From: Branchiostoma floridae
Taxonomy: Eukaryota > Chordata > Leptocardii > Amphioxiformes > Branchiostomatidae
Reading direction: 5' to 3'
Length of the DNA: 64,000 nucleotides
NCBI RefSeq assembly: GCF_000003815.2
Contig: NC_049982.1
Span: 25,609,508-25,673,507 of the forward strand
The position numbers and the translations under genes are program-made. The notes under the pieces are model-generated. The model was not told the origin of the DNA and did not search any database. It saw nothing but the letters and a program-made list of their open reading frames with translations. This document shows positions 1 to 37,469 of this stretch, one piece after another. Each line of letters starts with the position of its first letter. Within the stretch, counting starts at the first letter, position 1.

Positions 1-189
1 CCTCCATAGAAAATAGGATGGCGCCCAGGCCCACCCCACCGCCAGGCAAGACTGGTATGGATTTGCAACCAAAAACTAAATGTGATCCATGGCACCCACC
101 CACCCAATGCACCATAAACCCTTCCCAGAAAGAGAGGGTCAGATAAAACACTGACTGAAATGACATGATGGTTTCTTCCTTGATTCCAG
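1..189. other. Partial intron of the polycystin-like gene
   Basis: No coding signal was found. The stretch ends in a good acceptor (tgattccag, 181-189), so it is the 3' end of an intron whose upstream exon lies outside the window. Confidence 0.7.
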
Positions 190-25605
<25,416 letters not shown>

Positions 25606-27436
25606 AGTTGTGTGAAGTACAAGTTGAACCAGTGGGAATTTTCAGAAAGAACAAAAAGAACTTCAAAATTTGTGATTTTGGAAACAATTTACCCAAAGAT
25701 GTAATTTGATTGTTAGACAAACATGCTCTAATGGATGAACAATGGAAATTTGAACATGATAACTTTTTTTAGTTTACTGGAGACATCTCTTATAGAGTAC
25801 ATATTTCCTGGATACAAACTGAGGTTTATTTTGTGCAATCTTTTTTCTGGCCAACCATTACCCATTTGTCAGAAGATTAACCACTGTCGGCCACTAGGGC
25901 TGGGTACCGGTACAAAACCAGATTTTCTTTTTGGACCGGTCCAGAAAAACCTGACCTGAAAAAAAATCGGTCCTGACCTGAACCTAATCCTCTGGACCTG
26001 AACCGGACCTGAAATTTTATCGGCCACTCACCAAAAATTTCCTTTGAGTCCCTTGGGTGGTTGCTAAAACTAGGTTTGACTGTAAATCTTTTTGTATTAA
26101 ACATGCACACTTTTGCACAGGCTTCTGGGTCACAGATGAAGCTAGTTAAAACTTGATCACATGAGATGAAACATTGAAGGAAAAATTAAGCTGGTCGAAA
26201 CCGATAACTCAATGATGATACGAACAAAAATTTGCAAAGAAAACATTGCCAATTTGACTTTTTCCATATGGTGCAGTCAGCAAAAGTATACCTTATAATG
26301 AATCATGCTATTGTTGTCATTTTCAATAGTTTATCCAGAAAAATCAGCCTCGCAGCCTGTAAAAACAAACTGAATATCACTGATTTGTACAAATTGTTGG
26401 GAATTTTAAGAAAGAACAAAATTTGCAACGTTGACAATATAACACCCATTAATTACCTGTTTGATCCATTGGTTATAAGATAGTGAAAACTCCTTAGCTT
26501 GATGACCCAGAAGACAATGTTTGTGTTTTAAAATGTTATTCTATTTCGTTAGGCCATTTTGATTTGATTATATGGATGACATTCTCTGGGAACCCAAAAA
26601 CTGATGCAAGCATGCAAATAAAAAAAAGTTTGACAAAAAAAAGTTGCCTGAGACCATTGTGAAATCAAGTGGTCAGGAAGGTTGAACAAATGACTGAACA
26701 CACAGAATATAGTATACCGAACAATTTAGGTATCTTTATTTTTGTTCTTTCACATCTTCTTTGACCATGTAATGTTCTAGTGTAACGTTTCCCGCAGTCC
26801 ACTGCATATATTTGTGTATTCTGAAGCTGCTTTCAAATTGTACGACTTAAAGTATAGCTGAAAATTTTTTTATTATTTTGGAATTGGCCGAAAATGGATG
26901 TGTGTGCGTATGTCATCCATATAATCAAATCAACATGGCCATACTTTATGACGGGAGGCTAATAAATATGCCTCTAAACATTCTGACCTTCCTTTAAAAA
27001 ATCATGCTATTTAAGTACTCTATACCTGTACGTGTGTGCAAATAAACAGTATACACTGATTTCCACGACCTCATACCTTCGTCAAACAATTACTCATCAA
27101 ACAATAGAAACTTAGAAAGCATGCCCTCATTTGCATGATTTATGTATGATTACGTTAACCTCAACCTGCCACATACCAAAATAGTCTCCATCGTTTACCT
27201 ATGATGTGTTACATAACCTTGCAAGATTCTCATTATCTGGAATAATTATATTTGTTGATGTTATCGATCTTCTCTGCTTCAAATATACCTGTATGTCAGA
27301 TCCAATCTTAGCACAAATTTTAAAGTAAAGTTAGCTTTTCTTGTGGATGACCACATGGGTGACCTTTTTGCATAATTGGTGTCTATAGATACATAACTGC
27401 TGTACACCTGTATGTGTGTGTAAATCCCCTCTTCAG
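25606..27436. other. 3' flank of the polycystin-like gene
   Basis: No further coding exon of the polycystin-like gene was recognised. The start of the stretch is probably 3' UTR. At 25889-26035 there is a repeat rich in ggaccggtcc/gacctgaa words following gggctgggtaccggtac, which resembles a transposon end. A family C MITE fills 26552-26940. Confidence 0.6.
26552..26940. mobile_element. MITE, family C, copy 2 (complete)
   Basis: Inverted termini: ggccattttgatttgattat (26553-26572) with atggatgac at the left, and gtcatccatataatcaaatc (26912-26931) followed by aacatggcc at the right. The interior matches 8440-8745 in reverse orientation. Confidence 0.87.
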
Positions 27437-27609
27437 TGTCAGTGGCTATCGACAAATTTGACTATAAGTTGCTCTACACGGATCTGTTTGGCAGAGTATC
27501 AGTCGTGAGAAAGTCCCACTACAGACTGCTCAACGGTTACGCCAACTTGTTCTGTGGATGGGGAGGGGAGGAGGATGACATACATGTATCTCTATCTGCC
27601 CAGAAATAA
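27437..27609 (+). pseudogene. Orphan beta-1,4-galactosyltransferase exon
   Basis: After the acceptor cccctcttcag (ends 27436) the frame reads SVAIDKFDYKLLY, FGRVSVVRKSHYRLLNGYAN and then CGWGGEEDD. These are the SVAMDKF, FGGVSAL and WGWGGEDDD blocks of family GT7 beta-1,4-galactosyltransferases, which add galactose to N-acetylglucosamine in the Golgi. In this family WGWGGEDD contributes to the acceptor and metal site. Similarity stops at a possible donor (gtatct after 27585), and the frame ends at TAA 27607-27609. I saw no other galactosyltransferase exon on either strand, so it looks like a displaced or relic exon. It could still be an exon of an unseen gene. Confidence 0.75.
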
Positions 27610-28988
27610 GAATGCAAAATATCTGATGAACATCTTGCCACTCACTCTAGATTGGTCAAACCGATGATTGCCATTCTCTCATTGGTTGAACTGCTAATTG
27701 TGGTGCACAGTCAGGATCTCTCAATAGATGACACCAGTAGCCTAAACCACAAAAATCAGCAGCTTGAATAACAGGTATGATTTAATGCTGATACAATTAT
27801 GATCATAAATCTTAATACAGACAACTACATAGGATGGCCATCAGAGAATTCATAGGAATATAACAGGTTGCCAGAACTGTTGATACTTTAATGACTGGAT
27901 TATCAAGTATTGTGCATTATCATGTATATAACGTTATGATTTGCTACTGGTATACTTAAACACTATGAACAGCAAAACAGTTGTGCCATCAAAATACATT
28001 GTATGTAATTGCACAGATATATTTCGCTAATTTAGTCTATTTAGTAAATACACTACGAAGACTTAAAAGTGACAATGACATTAAGTAATTTACATCACAT
28101 CTTCAAATGCCTTTGTATAGGAAAACAATGGTTTTGTTCTATGCAACTGAAGGCACATTAGTTCAAGGGATGCGGGAAATACTAAACGAAAATATGACAC
28201 TCTTGAAATATTGATATTATAGTTAATCATTGTGCACATGTCTGTCAAGTGTTTTTGAACATGCATCATGTTATCACTTTACAATGGAGTTCCAACTAAT
28301 GTAGACAGGGAGCATCATTGGTCATTATCCATGAAGAAGAGATCCAGGTTCATGCCCTGACTAATATATGACTCAAACTTATCCTTCACAAAGTAAAATA
28401 TGATTATTAATTATGTTGTACAAACATATCAATAACACAGAAAAAAATTCCATCATGAGTTATTTGAATTGCTTTTTGCACCAGTTGACAACAGGGCTGC
28501 TTAATTATTTACAATAATTGTGCAAATGGTAATTATAATCGATTACTAGTATACAGTCTCTATGTGCCGTATACGACTTGAATAACTGGAAAAAGTTGAA
28601 TAACTGTTATTTCTAACCAAGAATATACTGGGAAATTTGATTTTTGTCCATCCCACTCATTGGGCGGGGCATATCAAGGGCTAGAGGCAAAAGTAAGGGG
28701 TTTTGGGGTATGTTTCCCTAGAAACGTTTGCAAATTGAAACCCTCTGAAACAATATTTCACTCTTATTCAGAGGCCGGCAAATTCGATTCAATTGGAATT
28801 AGCCTAATATGTTGTTAATTTTTGCCGCTGAATTTGTCATTATAAGCTTACAAAAATACATTTTTATGTGGTGAAGTTCATATATATACATTTTGGATGG
28901 ATTTGAATTTTTTGTTCATTTCTGTCCTGAGACAGAGGGATGCATCATGGAGACAGTCCTAGTCTGTGTTTTGGTCTCCCCAGTGGCT
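27610..28988. other. Intergenic, no gene seen
   Basis: AT-rich DNA between the convergent polycystin-like and HSPA12 genes; part is probably HSPA12 3' UTR. A repeat with attggtcaaac...gataattg...acagtcaggat words lies at 27640-27725 and is related to the element at 36.24-36.56 kb. Confidence 0.6.
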
Positions 28989-31900
28989 CTATTTGTTTAG
29001 GAAATCAATGGTGGCTTTGACAGACGTACATGTGAGAATGTCCAGTGCTGTGACTCGGATCTCTGTGTCCCCAAATTGCATGGTCGTCTGTAGCTCCCGA
29101 CGATGTGGGGCGACTGTGTAGTCCGACCGCGTCAAGTCCAGCTTGAGCGTTCCACACTTCTGGACGTGAGCCTCTGTGATGAACTGGACATTCTCGCGCT
29201 CACTGCAGTAGATGTTGATTACAATGTTTGACTGGCTGTGCCTTGCCGGGGTGTAACTCCTCGTCACCCTGTCACCAATGGCAACAGATTGGTCGATGGT
29301 CACGAAAGTGTCGAACACGTCCGTGCACCATTCAATGCCGTCTTTGATGATGAGTTTTTCCGGAGGGTGCTTGCCATACACGAATTTGTTCAGAATTCCG
29401 ACTCCATACGTCAGTGCAGATCTTCGAACTCTAATGACGGCGGGGTCGATTCCGAACAACACAGCGCCCTTCAGGATGCTGAGTCCAACATCCTGCGGGA
29501 TCATGACTCGTACGGACTGCCCCACCGCCGCACGCAGCTCGTGCTGAAGAAGAGGCGACTCCGAAAACCCACCGACAAGGAACAGGTACTTGATTCCTGC
29601 AACGTCTGGCTTCTGGAGGACAGTGATAACCTGGCCCACAATCTTACTTAACGTCGGAAGGAACAGCTCGCGCATGGCCTCTGGGCTCATCCGCAGCATT
29701 CCTTGTGACGACCACTTGATGTACTTGTAACCGCTCCGCCGTATGGCTGCCTCCACACTGCTGCCCTTTGTCTTCTTGAAGTAGTCGATGAAGGAGAAGG
29801 GGAGGGAGACGTTGAGAGGGTTGGTCTTGTACGGGCTGGCCGCTCTCTTCCTGGCTTCAAACGCCACCAGGAGGTCCACCCATCCTGCAGGGCGCTTTCG
29901 TTTGAACTGCTCAATAAATTCGCTGCCAAAAATGTTGTGAAGGAGTTGTTCAAAAGCTTCGTCCACTCCAATTGATCCATAGGGACCCCCTGGAATTGAA
30001 AAAATATACTTATTATATTATGAAAATGATGCCCATGAGACGTATTGTTATCAAACCTCACAAATTCCTTCTGAAACTAGAATCATATTATGTGGTAATT
30101 GACTGGACCCTGTAAACTCAAATCCATTTATATTACAGTTCAGTGATTACATATCTATGCACCCCTCTGGCAGAGATGTAACATACCTGAGGCCTTGTGC
30201 AGCTCCTTGAGACCCCCCAGTGGCTCCTCCTCCAGCTGGTGCACAGTCAGGTCCACAGTGCCACCTCCACAGTCCACCACCATGTACCGGTCACCTGCAG
30301 GATGACACATGCTATGGTCAGAACCTATAACCCTATGGAGATACTCCTACGTCCCTACACCCCTATGTTTTGACACCCCTTATAAAAAAAGTTATATATT
30401 CCAACACTTTGCATCCTTAACCCTATGTTAGGTTTAGGGATAGGGGGAGGTCGGTACGTAGGAGTGTCAGAACAAAGGGGTTTTGGAAAGGAATTATTTT
30501 TTAAAATGCCAGTCAGAAAATTCATAAAAACAGCTTCTGCTCCAACAAGAGGCTCAGTGAAAAGGGCTCCAAGGCATTGCCAAAAAACAAGTCCCTGTGA
30601 CAGCTTACACTTTTTGGCAACATCTCAAGGGTGAAGCCCTTTTCTCTATGCATGTTTCCAACAAGAAGTTCAGTGAAAAGGGCACTGCCAAAAAACAAGG
30701 TGTCCCTGTAACAGCTTACATGTACTTTTTGGCAACACCTCAAGCCCTTTTCTCTAGTATGCATTTTGTATAGCAGCCCACCTGGAGCCATGTCAGCTGC
30801 CACAGTAGCCTGCGGTGCTGCCGGCTGGGGAGAGTTGGCATCTGCCACCAGCTGGTGATAGCGCAGCTGTCTGCAGTAGATGGAGGCCGCCTCTGGCTCC
30901 AGAGCGATCAGCAGCTGCTCGGGGTAGTCCCTGGACACCATCCCAGCCTGCAGGACGGACATGGAACAACAGGGATTTTACTCCATACAATGTCATACAA
31001 CTGTACTGCATTATAAGTGAATACTGCAAACGACTTCCCTCTGTTCCAGGAAAAATGAGCGTCTAACTTTGGTATTAGGGACGTCCACCAAGGGTTTTGC
31101 ATTTGGAGAGAGCACAACTCATTACTAATAGTGTTAAAGAACTTTGTGGTGCTAGAATTTTTTATCTGACATTTGTGATGAAAACGCTGTAGAATTACTC
31201 GATTCTCGTGCTTGTACCATGTATGTCTGTATGATTCAAACACAATGTTAGAATTGTTGAAAAGTTGGATCACTATGGGAAAGTCTGCAAAAAAAAGAAT
31301 CCCTACCTATTGAAATGTTTAGGGTGTTTGGTCTCTAAGTCCACTATACAGACCCTATTTTTGTTTTAAGACAGTAATCGTTATCTTTAGTCCAGACGTA
31401 ACAGTAATACAACTGAAGTAAACATCTGAGAACATGCATCGATTGCAGAGAATAAACAGTCTTCTGATGCGATGAAGAGATAGTATCTTTTTTCATCTTA
31501 TCAGCTTTAAATTTCCAAGCATCAGGATGTGTGATGAAACCTAATACGCACCACAGTATCAGCCAAAGTGTACATCACATGTTAGAAACAAAAGTTGTTT
31601 ATATCCAGAAACAATTATATAAAAACCATTGGGTATTCACAAAAATAAATTTCCATAAGATATCAAATTGAATGTTTTTAAAAGCTGTGAAGAATCTGAA
31701 TCGTTAATGGCAAACACTTGTAAATCAAATGATGGAGTTGAAAGGGAAAATGGGGCAAACATTCTGAACAATTTTTAGCTTTAAGCTTAAAATGCACCTC
31801 ATGTCTAAGGTATACAGACTCCAGCCATGTCAATGACAATAATTTAATTCAATGATGGCAAAAACTCTGAATTGAAAGGGAAAATATGGCAAAGTTTCTG

Positions 31901-34900
31901 AACAATTTCTAGTTTTAAGCTAATACACCTGATGAGGTATGCAGACTCTAGTCATGCCTCTGGTCATGCCTGTTCCTTCTCATCCAGCCCAATTTGTCAG
32001 GCAAGAATAAGTAATTAGTCATGCACTGATTCGTTCTAAGTTTACACATGAGAGGTATTTCACAGTGCACTATAGGTCACCAAACCACAAAAGTCATATG
32101 TAACAATTATTGAAATAACTACGCATTGTTATAAATAAACAGACACATTGAAAACAACTATACCTCCATGCGTTTAAGTTCTCAGGGAAGACCCACCTTG
32201 TAGGCTGCCTCTCGCATGAACTGTTTGGCAGGCTGTCTCCAGATGGCCGGGACCGTGATGACCCACCGCACATCGTCGTTGTTGATCTGCGTACAGGACT
32301 GGTCAGTCAGCTCCTGCAAGGCGTGGTCTTTGAAGAACCTGGACATAAGGTGGCAAGGTGGTCTCATGGTTACATGTTGGGTTGTTAACTTTCAGAATCT
32401 TAATTTAAGAGTACCCAGCACTCAGGCCCTACTGTGGTGCACTTAACGCAGATCTAAGACAACTTCTTTTGACTTACCTCAAAGCATGGGCAAAAACTTC
32501 CACAGCTGGCCAGAGTTTCCCATTGCCTGCAGACAGTTGAGTTCCCTTGTGTAACTCCTAGAAATACATGAGAATTAGTCAACGCAATGGTCATGTCCAC
32601 ATTAGTCTCTTTATCTATGAATTATTAACTTGCCGTGAGTTACACGAGTAAAATTGACATCCGTGACAAACAATAATTAAGAAATTCATAACATTTGTCA
32701 GACATTCTAAAGCTCATTGTTTATGCAAATAAGTCCTCTATGCATAGATTTCATGGTGTAGTTAGTGAATCTTTGAAACCTTTTCCACTTTTTCATGCAC
32801 AAAAGAGCTATCTACCATTTAAAAAATAATGACCATTACATGTCCAAAACACAAGATATCAAGTCCTGCAGCAGTACCTTAATAGATAGCCACTAGGTGG
32901 CCCATATTCATTCATAATAATTTCTTCATTTTGCCAATACCCCCCAACACACCAAACATCAAAAAGATCTATGAATTATTGAGATGTGCTGACACAGAGG
33001 CACACACACACACACACACACACACAGACCCCAAAACATAACCTTTATGGCAAAGTGGTCACAATTTAACAAGGCAATTTGTTGTGTACATACCGTGTTA
33101 GCGTGAAGAACCATCTTGAACCTCTCAAAGTACATCCACCTCTTGGCCTCGCCAGGTTCAAGGTCGTGATAGTTGTCCCTGGCAGCGAACCCAAACGAGT
33201 GGAACAGTCCTGTCGGAGTCAGGAGGAGGGTGGTCGGGACCTTCTGATTGGTCACTCCAGGGTCGCCCCCCTCCCACTTCCGCATGACGTGGATGCTGTC
33301 CGGATTGCGGAGGAAGCTGAAGGCGTATCCGCTGAACGTGGTGCCGAAGTCGATGGCCACGACGACAAAGTGCTGCTCCGATGAGACAGAGTTGTTGGTC
33401 TTGTCTAGGGCTTCAGGTAACGTGTTGATGACTTGGTCCTGGTGGCTCTGTGTGGCTACTATAGGGCTGAGGGGTGCGACAGCACCACTGGTAGGGCTTC
33501 TTGGGGTTCCATTATCTGGAGCGAACAGGGAACAGAGACAATATTCTGTCAGATAAGTAACCCATGTCTTATGAAATACCGTAAGTTTCAAGGTTGTTAA
33601 TTTATTGTTTCAATCATCGATGTAGATTTCTCTCTAATTCTGTCTAATAGATTTTTCCTGCTAAGGCAACAGACATGCAGGTACAGTAGGAAATTGAAGG
33701 CAGGAAATGGGATGATCTATTCTGAGACCTTTGACCTAACTTCCTGTCAGTGTCCACTATGTGCCCATAACGTGGAAACCAGCCACTCTACTGAATTCAA
33801 ATTACAACGTACTACAGACACACAAACAAACAAATAGACAGACAGACGGAAAATGAAGCCTATAAAAGATGTGATCATGATGTTTATAATTGGTCGTAAA
33901 AATCTCAGCGTTTGGGTGTGAATTTTCTATAACTTTCTGGGACACCTCAAACAAACCAAGAAAACTCAACAGAATGGAACAGAAAATTTGCAGACAAATG
34001 GACTGCATGACTACTTGTAATATTACCAGTCAATATTCATGATCATGGTATTTCAACAGTTAGAAGGTCAGAGGTCACCAAAACAAGTTTTTGGTTGCAG
34101 GATGACTTCACCCCTCTAAAATGCCAAACCTAAAACCATAGAGGATATCAAATTTGCTGTCATATTTTTTTTATGTGTCTCCCTTTGTAGGTTTTGACAA
34201 TTTGTTACTTTTATACTTAATTGACAAGGAATTTCGCTTAACGCTTAAAGTTTCCTTATCTTTGGCTTGCCAAATTGGCCCAATTTCCGATCGGGTAATT
34301 AAGTTAACTCATTAGAAATGCCCGCAGTGCGTATAACGTTATCAAGATTCGTATCTGAACTACATAGAAAGCAAACATTATGTTACGGTGCGGTTCACAT
34401 TCGTCGTAGAATTTTCAAACAGGTTGTGACTAAACACAACGACCTAACGTTACATGTATCTTGGACAGCCTTTTGGTATCAAAAAAGGTGAATTTCTACA
34501 ACACACGCATGGCTATCACAAGAATGGTCAAGAATGCATTCGAATGCTCACGGTTTTTGATCATACGACGAACGTCCGAGGCCCTTACAATGTAGATAAC
34601 CACCCACCCACCTGTTAGAGTATTGTCTGTAATAACACCCCGCCATTCCCCTTTAGATGGCGTCCGGAGTTCCTTTTCTTCAGAATCCGTCTCCTTCAGA
34701 GTGGTGTTCGTGATTTCAGCCATCTCGGTGTCTTGGTGGTTTTCTCCCGGCCGCCTCATCACGCTAGCCCCGCAGATTTCCAAACTCAAGCCCTCTGCGC
34801 CGTGTAGTGCGGGCAGGAAGCCCTCTTGAGTGGTTGTTTCGTGTGGCTCTCTCCCATTTTCCGTGTGGCTTGCGCTTGTCGAGCGCCCTTGTTGTTGAGC

Positions 34901-35068
34901 GGTCCTACTCAAACTGGTGTCCAGACGAAGTTGAAGTGCGTCCGGCCCAGACATAACGTTCGTCTCGGCGGTCGTCCTGAATTTCTCCCGGGCTCTATCT
35001 CCCACCTGTTGATCCAGGTAGGACGTGCGACGCTCTAGTTCTACTTCGTACTTTCTCGGAGACGACAT
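28989..35068 (-). CDS. HSPA12A: HSPA12-type heat shock protein 70 family member
   Basis: Seven exons in transcript order: 35068-34612, 33515-33094, 32557-32478, 32338-32197, 30947-30782, 30294-30187 and 29989-28989. Phases agree, giving 791 residues. HSPA12 proteins are divergent HSP70-superfamily ATPases of the cytoplasm. The actin-type ATP-binding motifs are present: [13 protein letters not shown] (near 33331-33357), [13 protein letters not shown] (near 30250-30280) and [12 protein letters not shown] (near 29557-29583). HSPA12 signatures such as [33 protein letters not shown] and [15 protein letters not shown] match closely. The N-terminus is a variable, polar stretch of about 150 residues, longer than in the vertebrate protein. 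The start was set at the ATG in MSSPRKYE; an in-frame ATG at 35257 would add 63 residues. The choice between an A and a B ortholog is not settled, because amphioxus-like animals may carry many paralogs. Confidence 0.94.
33001..33026. repeat. (CA)n microsatellite
   Basis: Thirteen CA units in the HSPA12 intron. Confidence 0.95.
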
Positions 35069-36241
35069 AACGGTGCCAGGAGTACTGCTTCTACGAACTG
35101 CTTTTACCTGTACGGATGAGTTACAAAACAAATACGCGACTGGAAGGAAACTTGATCCTAAGCTACCAATCAGTCGCCGGTAATTCGTAATCAATAGGTC
35201 ATGGACGGAAACAAGCGGGGAAGAGTCGTTTGTGGTGAGGAAAGGGCTTGTGTTCAAACGAAATGATGTTTGTGTGTAAAGCCACAGCTAATAAAGTTTA
35301 TGGTTGTTTTATGGTTGTCATCCTCTACTGAATCCAAATCTAATGGGAGAGCGCAAAGAAAACGAGATGGGTAAAAACAGATGCCTAAATTTTCGAACAA
35401 GAGAACGTCGAAGCGTCATCATAGCCAAAATTACTTTATCTTGCATTCGTGAACTGCACAAAGCGATACTAGTGTGGTAGGCTAGTATCACTTACCAAGT
35501 TGGCAACTGCACTCAAGGCTACAACATGTGTTTTATTTGTGAAACTACACTCAAGGCTTCCACACTTGTTTTATTTCTACAACATTCAAGGCTACCTCAC
35601 TAGTGTCACTTCTACAACTACACTCAAGGCTACCACACAACATATTTTCCCATTTTCGGTATCATCTCATCATGTTGACCATTTCAGGAGGAAACAAAAT
35701 TTCTTCAATATTCTTTTTCGAAAACCATTTTTGGGTGTTGACGTAATCAATAAAATTTACTTTGTGTGTGACATAACGTTAACGTGTCAGTTCTTAGGGA
35801 GATGGCAAAACGAATGAAACAGTTGACAAACACGGAACGATCAACGTTGAGTCGAGTTGATTTTAGTAGGAATGCATAACGTTACACAAAGCTTCTAGCT
35901 ACTCTTCAAAGTTGATAAGGACTATTTGAAGTTTCAAAAATATATCTTTATCTCTTCAAAACCTATTTTGTAACAGTTAATGTTGTATCATAAGTCAGGT
36001 ACTTTTCAAATGACGTCACACACTCAGGTGTATCAAAAGAGCCGTCTTGCGTGTGCAAATGGAACATGTCTTTCTCGGACAGCCTCGACCAATTGGATTA
36101 GCTTAGTTATGCTCGAGTTGATATGAATGTGTGTAACGGTAACGGTTTGAAGAGAGCTGTTTACACCCGGACACATATAAAGTCAACTCCGGACAGGAAT
36201 GCCCCCGAGCGAACAGCCTCAGTCTCAGTCTGCGTGAAAAA

Positions 36242-36562
36242 GACCGATCCTGACTGTCCATCACAATTATCAGTTCAACCAATGATGGCAAGGCAATTTA
36301 TGGATCGACCAATGGCACACTGCGAATGGTACATCATTAAGAATACGAAAATAGGCTTAATTCAAGGGTTCCACGGAGTCGAAAGGCCTGCATATATATC
36401 CCCGCCCACCTCAGGCAAATCTTAGACATGCAAAGGAAAAACATAGACATAAAAAAAATTGACAGACATATAGCCACACTCTTCCTCTCATTGGTCAAAT
36501 TGATAATTGCCACGCTATCATTGGTCGAACGGATAATTGTGATGGACAGTCAGGATTGGTCT
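36242..36562. mobile_element. MITE-like inverted-repeat element
   Basis: gaccgatcctgactgtccat at the left pairs with gatggacagtcaggattggtc at the right, and caattatcagttcaaccaat pairs with attggtcgaacggataattg. Related words lie at 27640-27725, 36630-36760 and 63205-63290. Confidence 0.75.
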
Positions 36563-37044
36563 TAAATTCGGAGTTTGAGCAAAGGTTCTGATGCGCCGTC
36601 TCTTATTGGTCAATTGATCAATAGCCCGATCCAACTGTCTATCACAATTCAGTTTCAGTTTCAGTTTATTTATTAAATAAACAATTTTACAATTAGAATT
36701 TTTTTAATTTTACAATTAAAAGTTCAACACATGATAATAGGGTAATTAGTGGTTTGACCAATATGGCTGCATGTCTGTCGAATACATGCATTTTTATGTT
36801 TTTATTTTGCATTCTTACATTTCGTCGGTGGTGGGTGGGGCTATGGGTGTGGTCTACAGATGTCTATATCTTGAATTTCTTTGAAATCTTATACCCCGTC
36901 TTTGAAATCTTATGCCGCATCTTAACGTTAGCCCATGTTTAAGGATTGTGTACGAGAAATGTGTAAATGAACTTGGCAATGATATTTCCGAGTCCAGAAA
37001 TAGTCAACATTAATCCTAGACATGGTGTTGATATTTTACAGTCT

Positions 37045-37145
37045 TTTCTAGTTAGAAATAGTCGCCCGGGTCTGAGTTCGAGAAGAGCCACACCTTGAAA
37101 TTCCGCCGCACTTATCGAAAAGAGTAGAGATCCTTCCCTGTGTGA
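37045..37145 (+). repeat. SINE-like fragment
   Basis: Contains agccacacct...cgcacttatcgaaaagagtag...gatccttccctgtgtgagtgg, the same body as the SINE at 44.0-44.3 kb. It sits just upstream of the Mieap-domain gene and may be transcribed in its 5' UTR. Confidence 0.65.
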
Positions 37146-37469
37146 GTGGATCTTCTAAAAGGCATGGAAATAAACAAACCGGATCAAAGTCTTTAGGTCT
37201 CAAAAATAAAAGCGTGAGAAAGTACAAAACGGTCCGCCCCTTGCTCGGGCGGCTGGCAGAGCGTTGCTATGTGGCGAAGTCGTCAAGGGTCAGACCAGGA
37301 GAACAATACCCGCGCCCTGCACCAGCACCCCTCGTATCGGCTACTGTTTCACTGCTGGGACCTGCTAGAAAATACCTGGCGCTGCTTGTGGAAAAACATC
37401 AACAGGTCTGGTTGTGGTTGTGCACGCTGTGGGATTTTACACGCGTCCTGGCATCGGTGTGGAACAAGC

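Larger units (their letters stand above)
35258..37469. promoter_or_regulatory. Head-to-head intergenic region between HSPA12 and the Mieap-domain gene
   Basis: The two genes are divergently transcribed, so both promoters should lie here. I see no clear TATA box. It holds an imperfect array of ctcaaggctaccacac words (35511-35640), an inverted-repeat element at 36242-36562, a cagttt repeat (36648-36668) and a SINE-like piece at 37045-37145. The stretch before 37470 is probably 5' UTR. An open frame continues in from 37269, so an earlier start cannot be excluded. Confidence 0.5.

Noticed and set aside
29238-29651. + strand open frame of 137 residues opposite HSPA12
   Set aside because: It is antisense to the large conserved HSPA12 exon, and long antisense frames are expected there. 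No domain was seen.
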